Assembly: GCA_004213515.1 (NCBI GenBank) | Contig: SHAK01000019.1 | Span: 1 to 42,795, forward strand | Direction of reading: 5' to 3' | Source of the DNA: Limisphaerales bacterium | GTDB taxonomy: Bacteria > Verrucomicrobiota > Verrucomicrobiia > Limisphaerales > UBA1096 | Length of the DNA stretch: 42,795 nt | Shown: positions 26,011 to 34,613 of the stretch, piece after piece | Position numbering within the stretch: position 1 is the first letter of the stretch | How the letters are laid out: every line of letters starts with the position of its first letter | Translations under genes and position numbers: made by a program | Notes under the pieces: model-generated | What the model was told of the DNA's origin: nothing | The model's database searches: none | The model's input: the letters and a program-made list of their open reading frames with translations, nothing else

Positions 26011-26402
26011 TCTCCGATCCTGATTGAGCTGTAAGCCGAATTCTGTCTGCGCAAGCCGGCAAGCCGGCTGCGGAGAGGATCATTTATCTGTTGCGACCTA
26101 ACCCGGAACCTCAATGGGACGGGCTGCCCCGGGTTCCCTATTTGGTCTTGCTCCCAATGGGGTTTACCGTGCCCCCTCGATTGCTCTTGGGGCGGTGAGC
26201 TCTTACCTCACCTTTTCACCCTTACCCGGTAAACCGGGCGGTTTGTTTTCTGTGGCACTGGCCGTAGACTACACCTTAAAGTGCAGTCTCCCGCGTGCAT
26301 CCCTCTCGCGAGGAGAGGGTTACGCGGCATCGCGCCCTGCGGAGTTCGGACTTTCCTCCCCTGGCATAGCCAGAGGCGACCCTCCGCTCTTTCAGGATCG
26401 AA
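26011..26402 (-). ncRNA. rnpB: RNase P RNA, bacterial type A
   Basis: This is the catalytic RNA that matures the 5' ends of tRNAs. Read on the minus strand it holds the conserved 5' core GAGGAAAGTCCGAACTCC followed by GCAGGGCGCGATGCCGC, and near the 3' end the complementary core ACAGAATTCGGCTTACAG. The ends are set by helix P1: GATCCTGA (minus strand, 26399-26392) pairs perfectly with TCAGGATC (26023-26016). The length of about 390 nt is normal for type A RNAs, and GC content is far above that of the neighbours. A promoter fits immediately upstream. No clear intrinsic terminator was found at the 3' end. Confidence 0.96.
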
Positions 26403-26412
26403 GAACGAAAAC

Positions 26413-26441
26413 AAGCTACCGTTTTCAAAGAGCCGAGACAA
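26413..26441 (-). promoter_or_regulatory. rnpB promoter
   Basis: On the minus strand TTGTCT (26436-26441) and TAGCTT (26413-26418) are separated by 17 bp. This predicts a transcription start close to 26405, matching the 5' end defined by helix P1. Confidence 0.5.
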
Positions 26442-26532
26442 GTCGCTTAAATTAGAGTGATTGACATTGAAAGTGGAGGCATTAAAAAGCTTCAGGCGAG
26501 TAGCCAAATAACAAAATTTAATTTATAAAAAT

Positions 26533-27012
26533 ATGGCAATTGAAGTTGGAACCAAGGCACCGGATTTTACGCTGAAATCGAAAAGCACCGGAGAAGTTAA
26601 AGACGTCACATTGAGTGATAATTATGGCAGTAAAAACACTGTTTTACTTTTTGTTCCACTTGCTTTTACAGGTGTTTGTACTGGTGAGCTTTGCGATATT
26701 ACCGCTGGGCTAGGTGCATATTCAGATCTAAATGCTGACGTAATTGGGTTGAGCGTTGATAGTCCTTTTTCTCAGGAAGCTTGGGCTCAGAAGGAAGGTA
26801 TTGGAATTACTTTGGTAAGTGATTTGAACAAAACTGCTGCGGCAGACTATGGCGTCCTTCTAGATGATCTGATGGGATTTGGCTCAGTCTCTGCGCGTGC
26901 CGCTTTTGTGATCGATAAGGAAGGTGTAGTTCAATACAGCGAGCAGACTGCCACACCAAAAGATCTTCCAAACTTTGATGCTATAAAAGAGGCATTAGCC
27001 AAGCTGCAATAA
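26533..27012 (+). CDS. Peroxiredoxin (AhpC/TSA family)
   Basis: A 159-residue thiol peroxidase. The peroxidatic site is VPLAFTGVCTGELC: C49 in the PxxxTxxC motif, and C54 five residues on in the C-x4-C arrangement of atypical two-Cys (BCP/PrxQ-like) enzymes. SARAAFVIDKEGVVQY is the conserved Arg/beta-strand region. It reduces peroxides using thioredoxin or glutaredoxin as partner, both encoded in this window. The ATG at 26533 follows an A/T-rich leader without Shine-Dalgarno. TTGACA at 26461-26466 with TAAAAA at 26483-26488 is a possible promoter, divergent from rnpB. The terminator follows within 60 bases, so the gene is monocistronic. Confidence 0.9.
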   Translation: MAIEVGTKAPDFTLKSKSTGEVKDVTLSDNYGSKNTVLLFVPLAFTGVCTGELCDITAGLGAYSDLNADVIGLSVDSPFSQEAWAQKEGIGITLVSDLNKTAAADYGVLLDDLMGFGSVSARAAFVIDKEGVVQYSEQTATPKDLPNFDAIKEALAKLQ

Positions 27013-27031
27013 ACCACTGATCTAGTTTTTT

Positions 27032-27067
27032 AACGGCAGTCGAATTTACGACTGCCGTTTTTGTTTA
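27032..27067 (+). terminator. Terminator of the peroxiredoxin gene
   Basis: AACGGCAGTCG (27032-27042) pairs perfectly with CGACTGCCGTT (27049-27059) around AATTTA, followed by TTTTGTTT. Confidence 0.93.
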
Positions 27068-27103
27068 GTCTTAGAAAGTAGTTAGATTGGAATTGGGTAA
27101 CGA

Positions 27104-28147
27104 ATGATCGATTGTTTTAAAAGCGTTCTTTATGGGTTTCTTATTGGAATAGCTAACATCATTCCTGGTGTAAGTGGTGGGAGTATGGCCTTGGCGCTTG
27201 GTATTTATGAACGGTTAATTTCAGCTGTAGGAAATTTTGGTTTTGTGACCATTAAAGCCGTCTTTGGTTTGTTTTGGTTTAACGATAACGCCAAAAAGAA
27301 TTTTGTTGAAGAGTGGCAAAACATTGAAGGGACATTTCTTTCTTGTATTGCGGTTGGTGGGGCTTTTGCAGTTGTTTTGGTTTCGAAGCTTATTGTTTGG
27401 CTACTGCAGTTTTATCATGATCCTACATATGGCTTTTTTAGTGGGCTTATTTTACTTTCAATTTTGATTCCTTTAAAAATGATTCGCAGGTTTGGCCTGT
27501 CTGAATGTTTGTCTGTTTTTTTGGCAATTATCTTTGTTTTATTATTAACATTTTCTGTTGATATTGATCAGCAAGAAAAAGATGCCAAGAGGAAAGTTGA
27601 AATGAAACGGGCCTTAATTGAGCAAGTACAAAAAGAGTCATCAGAAATAGATGAGACGTCTTTCAGTAAAGTTCAAGTAAGTCGGCTTTTGTTTTTTGTT
27701 TTGTGTGGTGTAATTGCAATTTCAGCTATGGTTTTGCCTGGGGTAAGCGGTTCTTTTGTCTTAATACTTTTAGGTGTATATTTCGAAATTTTGCAGGCAG
27801 TTAATGAACTCAATATGACTGTGGTTGCTTTGTTTGCAACAGGCTGTGCATTGGGTCTTTTAGTTTTTACACGTCTATTGAAGCGCCTTTTAAGCAAGTT
27901 TCATGATGCTACTATTTCCTTTTTGACAGGCCTAATGGTTGGCTCGTTAGTTGGTTTGTGGCCTTTTCGAGAGTTTAAAGTTTTTGGAGATGAAAAGATC
28001 GGCTTTGAAAGAGTTGACGGGGACTGGGTCTTTCCACCTTTTGATCAAAATACTTTTTTGACTTTAGTTACTTTTTTAGTTGGCTCTGTATTGGTGGTTT
28101 TCTTTTTGAGGTACGACCGGACTAAGGCACAAAAAAAGGGCAGCTAA
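27104..28147 (+). CDS. DUF368 membrane protein (PopT-type undecaprenyl-phosphate translocase)
   Basis: A 347-residue polytopic inner-membrane protein. The two hallmark motifs are NIIPGVSGGSMALALGIYE near residue 18 and VLPGVSGSFVLILLGVY near residue 211, an internal repeat typical of DUF368. Members of this family were recently assigned to recycling of undecaprenyl phosphate across the inner membrane, which feeds cell-wall and surface polysaccharide synthesis. A central charged loop (about residues 150-185, rich in Lys/Glu) separates the halves and is probably cytoplasmic. The ATG at 27104 gives the expected N-terminus. The gene stands alone. Family certain; the transport role here follows from the family. 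Confidence 0.88.
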   Translation: MIDCFKSVLYGFLIGIANIIPGVSGGSMALALGIYERLISAVGNFGFVTIKAVFGLFWFNDNAKKNFVEEWQNIEGTFLSCIAVGGAFAVVLVSKLIVWLLQFYHDPTYGFFSGLILLSILIPLKMIRRFGLSECLSVFLAIIFVLLLTFSVDIDQQEKDAKRKVEMKRALIEQVQKESSEIDETSFSKVQVSRLLFFVLCGVIAISAMVLPGVSGSFVLILLGVYFEILQAVNELNMTVVALFATGCALGLLVFTRLLKRLLSKFHDATISFLTGLMVGSLVGLWPFREFKVFGDEKIGFERVDGDWVFPPFDQNTFLTLVTFLVGSVLVVFFLRYDRTKAQKKGS

Positions 28148-28156
28148 TTGCTGCCC
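28131..28156 (-). terminator. Terminator of the glutaredoxin-like gene, overlapping the end of the DUF368 gene
   Basis: GGGCAGC (28138-28144) pairs with GCTGCCC (28150-28156) around TAATT. Read on the minus strand it is followed at once by TTTTTTT (28137-28131), which lies inside the last codons of the plus-strand gene. On the plus strand a T-run follows only after 9 bases, so function there is weaker. Confidence 0.85.
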
Positions 28157-28175
28157 TGAAATTAGTTTTTAAATT

Positions 28176-28508
28176 TTAGCGAAATGAAATGTCTTTTTGT
28201 TCAATCTCATGTGCACAAGGTTGATTAGTAGGCGCGTCAGCTTCTTTATTGTTATCTACAACAATTTTGTTTGCTAGCATATAAGCTTCAACCTCTTCTC
28301 CGCTTACATCGGTTAGCATATTTCCGTTGATTTCGACACAGGGTTGCAGCATTTGGCCAGTTTTTTGTATCATCTCTTGACGTTGCACCGGATCGTTAAT
28401 GATGTCTCTATCTTCGAATGAAAGATCGTACTTGCGCATGACTGATCTGACTCCTTGGCTCCAGCCGCAACTGGGTTTCATATATGCTATGATGCTTGGT
28501 TTGTCCAT
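28176..28508 (-). CDS. Glutaredoxin-fold protein with a CGWS site
   Basis: A 110-residue protein with a glutaredoxin fold: IIAYMKPSCGWSQGVRSVM, then QPCVEINGNMLTDVSGEEVEAYM with the TVP-like position reading QPC. The active site is CGWS in place of CPYC or CGFS, with C14 as the only N-terminal thiol, so it would act as a monothiol enzyme or an iron-sulfur carrier. A Cys just before the cis-strand (QPC) is unusual and could form a disulfide. The C-terminal 30 residues are polar. I start at the ATG at 28508; a TTG three codons upstream is also open. It has its own terminator. Confidence 0.78.
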   Translation of the reverse strand: MDKPSIIAYMKPSCGWSQGVRSVMRKYDLSFEDRDIINDPVQRQEMIQKTGQMLQPCVEINGNMLTDVSGEEVEAYMLANKIVVDNNKEADAPTNQPCAHEIEQKDISFR

Positions 28509-28573
28509 ATTACTCAAATATACCAGAAACAGTTTGCCAATATATTATAATTTAGCAAATGTTTTTCTAGTTG

Positions 28574-29701
28574 ATGAACCGTAAAATACTTATAATAGCT
28601 GATAAGTTTAAGGGCTCTCTCAATGCAAATAGTGTAGCAAGAGTTATAGCTTCTGGATGGAGTAATGTTTGGCCAGACGATCAGATTGAGCAATTACCTA
28701 TGTCAGATGGGGGAGATGGTTTTGGTTCAATCATGGCTGATCATATGAATTTATCTGAACAGTTTTTTCTTGGTTGTGATGCCGCTAGGAGAGATTGTGA
28801 ATTATCTTATTGGATAGACGCTTCATTTAAAAAAGCAGTATTTGAGGCAGCTGTCTCCAATGGTTTATCTCATTTTCAAAAAGAGAAATATCATCCCTTC
28901 GAACTAGACACTTGGGGTGTTGGTGAACTTCTTTTGAACTTAAAACTTAATAAAGTTGAAGAATGTTTAATTGGTATTGGAGGTAGTTCAACTAACGACG
29001 CTGGTTTTGGTATGGCAAGAGCTCTTGGTTGGCGTTTTTTAAATAATGAAGGGAAAGAGATTATTAATTGGACAGATCTATCTTCTTTGAAATCAATAAT
29101 TGAACCTGATGCAATCAATTTCCCGAATATTACGGTGGCTTCAGATGTAGAAAACCAACTGCTAGGATCAAATGGAGCCACCAGAATTTATGGGCCTCAA
29201 AAGGGTTTGAAGGAGGAGGATTTTGCCGTCGCGGATAAGTGTCTAGAACGTTTGGCGATGATTGTTGCAGATAAAATCGAAAATGATTTTTCCATTTGCC
29301 CAGGGGCTGGAGCTGCCGGGGGGTTGGGTTTTGGGTTGATGGCGTTTGCAGGAGCCAAGATTCGATCAGGCTTTGAGATGTTTGCTGAAAAAACAAATCT
29401 GAAAGCGAAAATTTCTAATTCGGACATAGTAATTACCGCTGAAGGTAAAATGGATTCACAGACACTTATGGGTAAAGGTACTGGTCAGGTTGCATCAATG
29501 AGCCAAAGTTTAGGTAAGCCTTGCATTGGGTTAGCTGGTCAAATCCAATTCAGTAGAGCTGAAAAAATGAAGAATGATTCATTTTGCTATTTAGCCTCTA
29601 TTGTACCTGAATTAGCTAACACCTCTGATTCGATTTCTAATACGAAGCCTTATCTAAAGCGTATTGCTAATGATTCAGCTAAAAATTTAATATTTGATTA
29701 G
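28574..29701 (+). CDS. Glycerate kinase (GlxK/GckA type I)
   Basis: A 375-residue kinase that phosphorylates D-glycerate (2-phosphoglycerate product in characterised members), linking glyoxylate and serine breakdown to glycolysis. Motifs in order are ADKFKGSLNANSV, LPMSDGGDGF, IGIGGSSTNDAGFGMARALGW, GPQKGL, GAGAAGGLGFGLMAFAGAKI and ITAEGKMDSQTLMGKG. All match the PF02595 family and the length is normal. The ATG at 28574 is preferred over a TTG one codon earlier. It is divergent from the glutaredoxin-like gene with 65 bases between, and no terminator is obvious downstream. Confidence 0.93.
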   Translation: MNRKILIIADKFKGSLNANSVARVIASGWSNVWPDDQIEQLPMSDGGDGFGSIMADHMNLSEQFFLGCDAARRDCELSYWIDASFKKAVFEAAVSNGLSHFQKEKYHPFELDTWGVGELLLNLKLNKVEECLIGIGGSSTNDAGFGMARALGWRFLNNEGKEIINWTDLSSLKSIIEPDAINFPNITVASDVENQLLGSNGATRIYGPQKGLKEEDFAVADKCLERLAMIVADKIENDFSICPGAGAAGGLGFGLMAFAGAKIRSGFEMFAEKTNLKAKISNSDIVITAEGKMDSQTLMGKGTGQVASMSQSLGKPCIGLAGQIQFSRAEKMKNDSFCYLASIVPELANTSDSISNTKPYLKRIANDSAKNLIFD

Positions 29702-30009
29702 CTTTTTCCTGTTAAATTGTCTTTATAATTTTTTAATAAGTTAAACTATTATTAATTTAGATTAGTATTTACTTTTAATTACTCTTTGTTTTTTAATTTC
29801 AAATTATTATTAAAACTTGCGATTTGTATTAGAAATTAAAATATTGCCCCATTTATTGTGTTATGAAAAAATAGAAAGCCTTTTTTGCGGAGGCAGGTGT
29901 ATGATTTTTGTCGTACTCTAGGTAAAGCATGCCGGGTTAGGGCAATAGGGGTAAGCCTCTTAGTTCCTTCGCCCGGCATTAGTGTCTCTTCAACTAGCTT
30001 TTTGCTGAA
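29702..30009 (+). other. AT-rich spacer and GC-rich structured leader of gltB
   Basis: Bases 29702-29880 are extremely A/T-rich with nothing recognisable. From 29885 the composition shifts to GC-rich and strong pairings appear. GTATGA (29899-29904) pairs with TCGTAC (29911-29916), with one G-U. ATGCCGGG (29929-29936) pairs perfectly with CCCGGCAT (29972-29979), enclosing a hairpin of AGGGG (29947-29951) and CCTCT (29956-29960). The structure ends 30 bases before the gltB start, so it is probably a cis-acting 5' UTR element. It does not match any riboswitch I can recognise. Confidence 0.55.
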
Positions 30010-33000
30010 ATGAGCATTAGATCAAAAAGAATTGGATTTCCTGAAAAGCAGGGTCTTTACGACCCTGCGAATGAGAAGGACAGCTGTGGTGTGGGTTTTG
30101 TAGCCAATTTGAAAGGTGAACCAAACCATCAGAACGTCCTCGATGCATTACAGATGCTTGTAAATATGGAGCATCGTGGTGGATGCGGTTGCGAGCCGAA
30201 CACGGGAGATGGCGCGGGCATTCTTGTCGGTTTGCCTGAGAGTTTTCTTCGCAAGGTGGCTAAGGATGAACTTGGAGTTAGCCTGCCAGAGAAGGGGCAA
30301 TTCGGTGCAGGGTTAGTTTTTCTGCCTAAAATTGATTCGGAACGCAAAAAGTGTATTCAAGCTGTGGAGGCAATTATTGCTGAACAGGGGCAAAAATGTC
30401 TTGGCTGGCGTGAAGTGCCGGTAAGGGCCGACGAAGCAAATGTTGGTCCAGCTGCACGAGCAGCTGAGCCTTACATTATGCAGCTATTCATTGGCTCAGG
30501 CGATGGCTATAAGGGAGATGATTTCGAACGACAGCTATATGTGATTCGTAAACGTGCCAGTCATCAACTGCGTTTTGATGAAGATTTAGAACAACGATTG
30601 CTGTTTTATATCTGCAGTCTGTCAACCAAGGTTATGATCTATAAGGGGATGCTTAACACTGAGCAAGTACTGCAGTACTTCGCTGATTTAGCAAATCCGG
30701 ATTTCGCCACACACTTGGCTATGGTGCATTCGCGTTTCTCGACGAATACTTTTCCAAGTTGGGATCGTGCTCAGCCATTTCGGTTCATGAGTCATAATGG
30801 TGAAATCAACACACTGAGAGGCAATGTTAACGCTATGCGATCTCGCCAAGGAACTCTTAAAAGTGATTTTTTGAGAGATGACTTGCAGAAGCTCTATCCA
30901 ATTATGGAGCCGGAGTGTTCTGACTCAGGCAATTTTGACAACGCACTAGAGTTTCTTTTGATGAACGGCCGAACACTTCAGGAGGCTGTGTTATTAATGG
31001 TTCCAGAAGCTTGGCAGAAACACAAACAAATGGATCAAACCAAGCGTGATTTTTACGAGTTTAACTCATGTATTATGGAACCTTGGGATGGGCCGGCCTC
31101 AATTGCTTTTACTGATGGTAAATATATTGGTGCAGTACTCGACCGAAACGGTTTACGCCCCAGTCGTTATTATGAAACGCATGATGATCGAGTGATTATG
31201 GCTAGTGAAGTGGGTGTGATTCCTGTTGATCCTGCAAATGTAAGATCTAAAGGTCGGCTACAGCCAGGTCGTTTGTTTCTCGTGGATTTTGACCAAGGTC
31301 GAATCGTACCAGATGAGGAGATTAAGTCTGAATTCGCTAAACAAAGGCCTTATGGTGAATGGCTCAAAAATCAACGTATTGAACTGGATGATATAGCTGC
31401 TGCCGGGAAGGCTGCCGGGCTTGATGAGGAGACACTTCTTCAGCGTATGCAGGCTTTCGGGTTCACTACTGAGACACTGCAGTTCATGTTGCTTCCATTA
31501 GTCCACGAAAAACGAGACCCACTTGGGTCTATGGGAAATGACGCTTCGCTTGCGTGCCTTAGTGATAAGCCTCGGATGCTTTACGATTATTTCCGCCAAC
31601 TTTTTGCACAGGTGACTAATCCTGCAATCGATTCTATCCGAGAGGAGGTTATAATGTCACTTGTGTGTTATATTGGTCCGGAAAAGAATTTGCTGGAGAC
31701 AACTGAAGGGCATGCTCAACGTTTGCGCTTGCCTCATCCAATTCTCACCAACGAGGAGCTTCACGCACTCAAGGGGATGAATTATCGCAATTGGCGTTCG
31801 AAGGAAATCGATATCACTTTCTCTAAAGAAGATGGAATTGCTGGTGTTCGAAAGACGCTGGAACGTATTTGTTCTGAGGCAATGCAGGCGATTAAGGATG
31901 GATATAGTCTTGCGATTCTAAGCGATCGTGCTGTGTCAGCTGACCGTGTGCCTGTCAGTGCTTTAATGGCTACTGGGGCTGTTCATCATTATCTTGTAAA
32001 GAATGCTCTACGTACCCAGATCGGACTAGTAATAGAAACCGGTGAAGCTCGAGAGGTTCATCATCATTGTTTGCTTGTTGGTTATGGTGCGGACGCTATT
32101 AATCCTTACATGGCTTTCGAGGCCTTGTGGATGTCTCGCCGAGAGGGTTTATGCAATTCAGATGAATTCATTGATGATACTTCACTAGTAGAGGCTTACC
32201 GTAAAGGTGTTGCAAAGGGTATGCTCAAAGTTATGGCTAAGATGGGGATCTCAACACTTCACTCTTACAAGGGAGCCCAAATCTTTGAAGCCATTGGGCT
32301 TAAGGACGAGGTGATTGATCTAAGTTTTGTTGGAACGGCTAGCCGTGTGCAGGGAGTCAATCTTGATGTGCTTGCTGAAGAAATGATCCGGCGTCATTCA
32401 CTTGGTTTCCCATCACGAGATGAGGATAAGATGGAGATGCTTCCAAACCCAGGTGAATTTCACTGGCGTGCTGATGGCGAAAAGCACATGTGGAATCCGA
32501 ATTCCATCGCAGCACTTCAAGTTGCTGCTCGTACTAATAGTTTTGAGTCCTACAGCCAATTTTCTGACCACATTAACAGTGACGCTAAGGCTCGGTGCGC
32601 TTTGCGCGGGTTAATGGAATTTAAGAGTAATGTGAATGGTGGTCCAATTCCTATTGATCAAGTCGAACCTGCTAGTGAGATTGTGAAGCGTTTTTGTACT
32701 GGCGCGATGAGCTTTGGTTCAATTTCTGCAGAGGCACATGAGGGATTGGCAATTGCAATGAATCGTCTTGGAGGAAAGAGCAATACTGGAGAGGGAGGAG
32801 AAGATCCGGAAAGGTTCAATCCATTGCCGAATGGAGATTCTAAGAGATCAGCTATCAAGCAGATTGCTTCTGGGCGTTTTGGAGTAACTATTTGGTATCT
32901 AACAAATGCAGATGAATTGCAGATAAAAATTTCTCAGGGAGCAAAGCCTGGTGAAGGAGGAGAGTTGCCAGGGCGCAAGGTGGATGAAAATATTGCACGA

Positions 33001-34581
33001 ATTCGACATAGCACGCCCGGAGTTGGGCTTATAAGCCCTCCGCCACACCACGATATTTATTCGATTGAGGATCTCGCGCAGTTAATCCATGACCTTAAGA
33101 ATGCTAACCGTGCATCTCGGGTGAGTGTTAAGCTAGTATCTGAAATGGGAGTTGGGACAATTGCCGCAGGCGTTGCTAAGGCCAAGGCAGATCACATTTT
33201 AATCTCGGGTGAAACTGGTGGCACTGGTGCTTCTCCACTCACGAGTATTAAACATGCGGGACTACCTTGGGAGCTGGGTATTGCAGAGACGCATCAAACA
33301 TTAGTTTTAAATGATCTTCGTAGTCGCGTTGTATTGCAAACGGATGGAGGGCTAAAGACAGGCCGTGATGTGGTGATCGCTGCACTTTTGGGGGCTGAGG
33401 AAATGGGTTTCTCCACCGCTCCTCTTATCACGATGGGTTGCATTATGATGCGTAAATGTCACTTAAACACTTGTCCTGTAGGTGTTGCGACTCAGAATAA
33501 AGAGCTTCGGAAAAAATTTAATGGATCTCCTGATTATGTGGTGAACTATTTATTTATGGTTGCAGAGGAAGCTCGTAATCTTATGTCTCAATTGGGTTTT
33601 CGCAATATTAACGAAATGGTAGGGCGAGTGGATGTATTAGAAATGCAGAGGGCGATTGATCATTGGAAAGCGGATGGTATAGACTTAAGTTCTATTTTAA
33701 CGCCAATCGAGAAGGCTAATGCCAATGTTGGTAACTACTGCACAGAGTCTCAGGATCATGGTCTAGCAAAAGTATTAGATATGAAATTGTTAGAACTCGC
33801 AAAGCCCGCTTTAGAAAGAGGAGATAATGTCGAGATCGAACTTCCGATTATTAATACAGATAGAACCGTAGGCGCCATACTTAGTAATGAACTAGCCAAG
33901 GCGCATGGTGCTGACCTGTTGCCGGATGGCACCATTAAGATAAAGTTCAATGGTTCAGCTGGTCAGAGTCTTGGTGCATTTTTAGCTAAAGGGGTAAGTA
34001 TTGAGTTGGAAGGTGACGCTAATGATTACGTAGGTAAAGGATTGTCAGGGGGTAACTTAATAATTTATCCCCCGAAAGAATCGAGTTTCAAGCCGGAGGA
34101 AAATATTATTGTTGGCAATGTATGTCTCTACGGAGCAACTAGTGGTTTGGCATTTTTCCGAGGTCGTGCTGCAGAGAGATTTTGTGTTCGTAACAGTGGA
34201 GCATCGGCAGTAATTGAAGGGGTGGGTGATCATGGTTGCGAATATATGACTGGTGGTTGTGTTGTCATTCTTGGCTCTACTGGTCGAAACTTTGCTGCGG
34301 GTATGAGTGGTGGGGTTGCATATATTTGGGACCCAGAAAACAAGTTCTCTGCTAATTGTAATATGGAGATGGTTGAACTAGAAAAAGTTGAGGATACAGA
34401 AGATATCGCTAACTTAAAGGAGCTTATCGAGGGCCACTCCCAACGCACTAGTTCTTCGGTAGCTTGTGAATTGCTGGATAATTGGAGTGTATCGTTAAGT
34501 CAGTTTGTGAAGGTTATGCCTACAGATTATAAGAGAGTTTTACTGGAGCGTAAAAAAGCTCAAAAGGAGCTAGTAGCCTGA
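30010..34581 (+). CDS. gltB: Glutamate synthase, large (alpha) subunit
   Basis: A full-length 1523-residue subunit. With GltD it converts glutamine and 2-oxoglutarate to two glutamates, the main ammonia assimilation route together with glutamine synthetase. The mature N-terminal nucleophile is C26 in KDSCGVGF, so a 25-residue propeptide is removed. The class II amidotransferase domain occupies about residues 26-430 (HSRFSTNTFPSW, HNGEINTLRGN). The FMN domain lies around residues 850-1210 (GAMSFGSISAEAHEGLA, SGETGGTGASPLTSIKHAG). The [3Fe-4S] ligands are C1144, C1150 and C1155. The GXGXG domain ends the protein (residues about 1280-1480). The ATG at 30010 fits the family; there is no Shine-Dalgarno, but a structured leader precedes it. 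gltD begins 32 bases downstream. Confidence 0.98.
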   Translation: MSIRSKRIGFPEKQGLYDPANEKDSCGVGFVANLKGEPNHQNVLDALQMLVNMEHRGGCGCEPNTGDGAGILVGLPESFLRKVAKDELGVSLPEKGQFGAGLVFLPKIDSERKKCIQAVEAIIAEQGQKCLGWREVPVRADEANVGPAARAAEPYIMQLFIGSGDGYKGDDFERQLYVIRKRASHQLRFDEDLEQRLLFYICSLSTKVMIYKGMLNTEQVLQYFADLANPDFATHLAMVHSRFSTNTFPSWDRAQPFRFMSHNGEINTLRGNVNAMRSRQGTLKSDFLRDDLQKLYPIMEPECSDSGNFDNALEFLLMNGRTLQEAVLLMVPEAWQKHKQMDQTKRDFYEFNSCIMEPWDGPASIAFTDGKYIGAVLDRNGLRPSRYYETHDDRVIMASEVGVIPVDPANVRSKGRLQPGRLFLVDFDQGRIVPDEEIKSEFAKQRPYGEWLKNQRIELDDIAAAGKAAGLDEETLLQRMQAFGFTTETLQFMLLPLVHEKRDPLGSMGNDASLACLSDKPRMLYDYFRQLFAQVTNPAIDSIREEVIMSLVCYIGPEKNLLETTEGHAQRLRLPHPILTNEELHALKGMNYRNWRSKEIDITFSKEDGIAGVRKTLERICSEAMQAIKDGYSLAILSDRAVSADRVPVSALMATGAVHHYLVKNALRTQIGLVIETGEAREVHHHCLLVGYGADAINPYMAFEALWMSRREGLCNSDEFIDDTSLVEAYRKGVAKGMLKVMAKMGISTLHSYKGAQIFEAIGLKDEVIDLSFVGTASRVQGVNLDVLAEEMIRRHSLGFPSRDEDKMEMLPNPGEFHWRADGEKHMWNPNSIAALQVAARTNSFESYSQFSDHINSDAKARCALRGLMEFKSNVNGGPIPIDQVEPASEIVKRFCTGAMSFGSISAEAHEGLAIAMNRLGGKSNTGEGGEDPERFNPLPNGDSKRSAIKQIASGRFGVTIWYLTNADELQIKISQGAKPGEGGELPGRKVDENIARIRHSTPGVGLISPPPHHDIYSIEDLAQLIHDLKNANRASRVSVKLVSEMGVGTIAAGVAKAKADHILISGETGGTGASPLTSIKHAGLPWELGIAETHQTLVLNDLRSRVVLQTDGGLKTGRDVVIAALLGAEEMGFSTAPLITMGCIMMRKCHLNTCPVGVATQNKELRKKFNGSPDYVVNYLFMVAEEARNLMSQLGFRNINEMVGRVDVLEMQRAIDHWKADGIDLSSILTPIEKANANVGNYCTESQDHGLAKVLDMKLLELAKPALERGDNVEIELPIINTDRTVGAILSNELAKAHGADLLPDGTIKIKFNGSAGQSLGAFLAKGVSIELEGDANDYVGKGLSGGNLIIYPPKESSFKPEENIIVGNVCLYGATSGLAFFRGRAAERFCVRNSGASAVIEGVGDHGCEYMTGGCVVILGSTGRNFAAGMSGGVAYIWDPENKFSANCNMEMVELEKVEDTEDIANLKELIEGHSQRTSSSVACELLDNWSVSLSQFVKVMPTDYKRVLLERKKAQKELVA

Positions 34582-34613
34582 TTATATTATAACAAAAAAA
34601 AAGAATATTTAAT

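Noticed and set aside
26114-26507. Open frames of 113 and 99 codons on both strands
   Set aside because: They lie inside and beside the RNase P RNA gene, whose conserved core sequences and P1 pairing explain the region; GC-rich RNA genes commonly give such false frames.
29885-30009. Known glutamine riboswitch, c-di-GMP riboswitch or SRP RNA at the gltB leader
   Set aside because: Only isolated short strings resemble these families; the conserved cores and loop sequences are missing.
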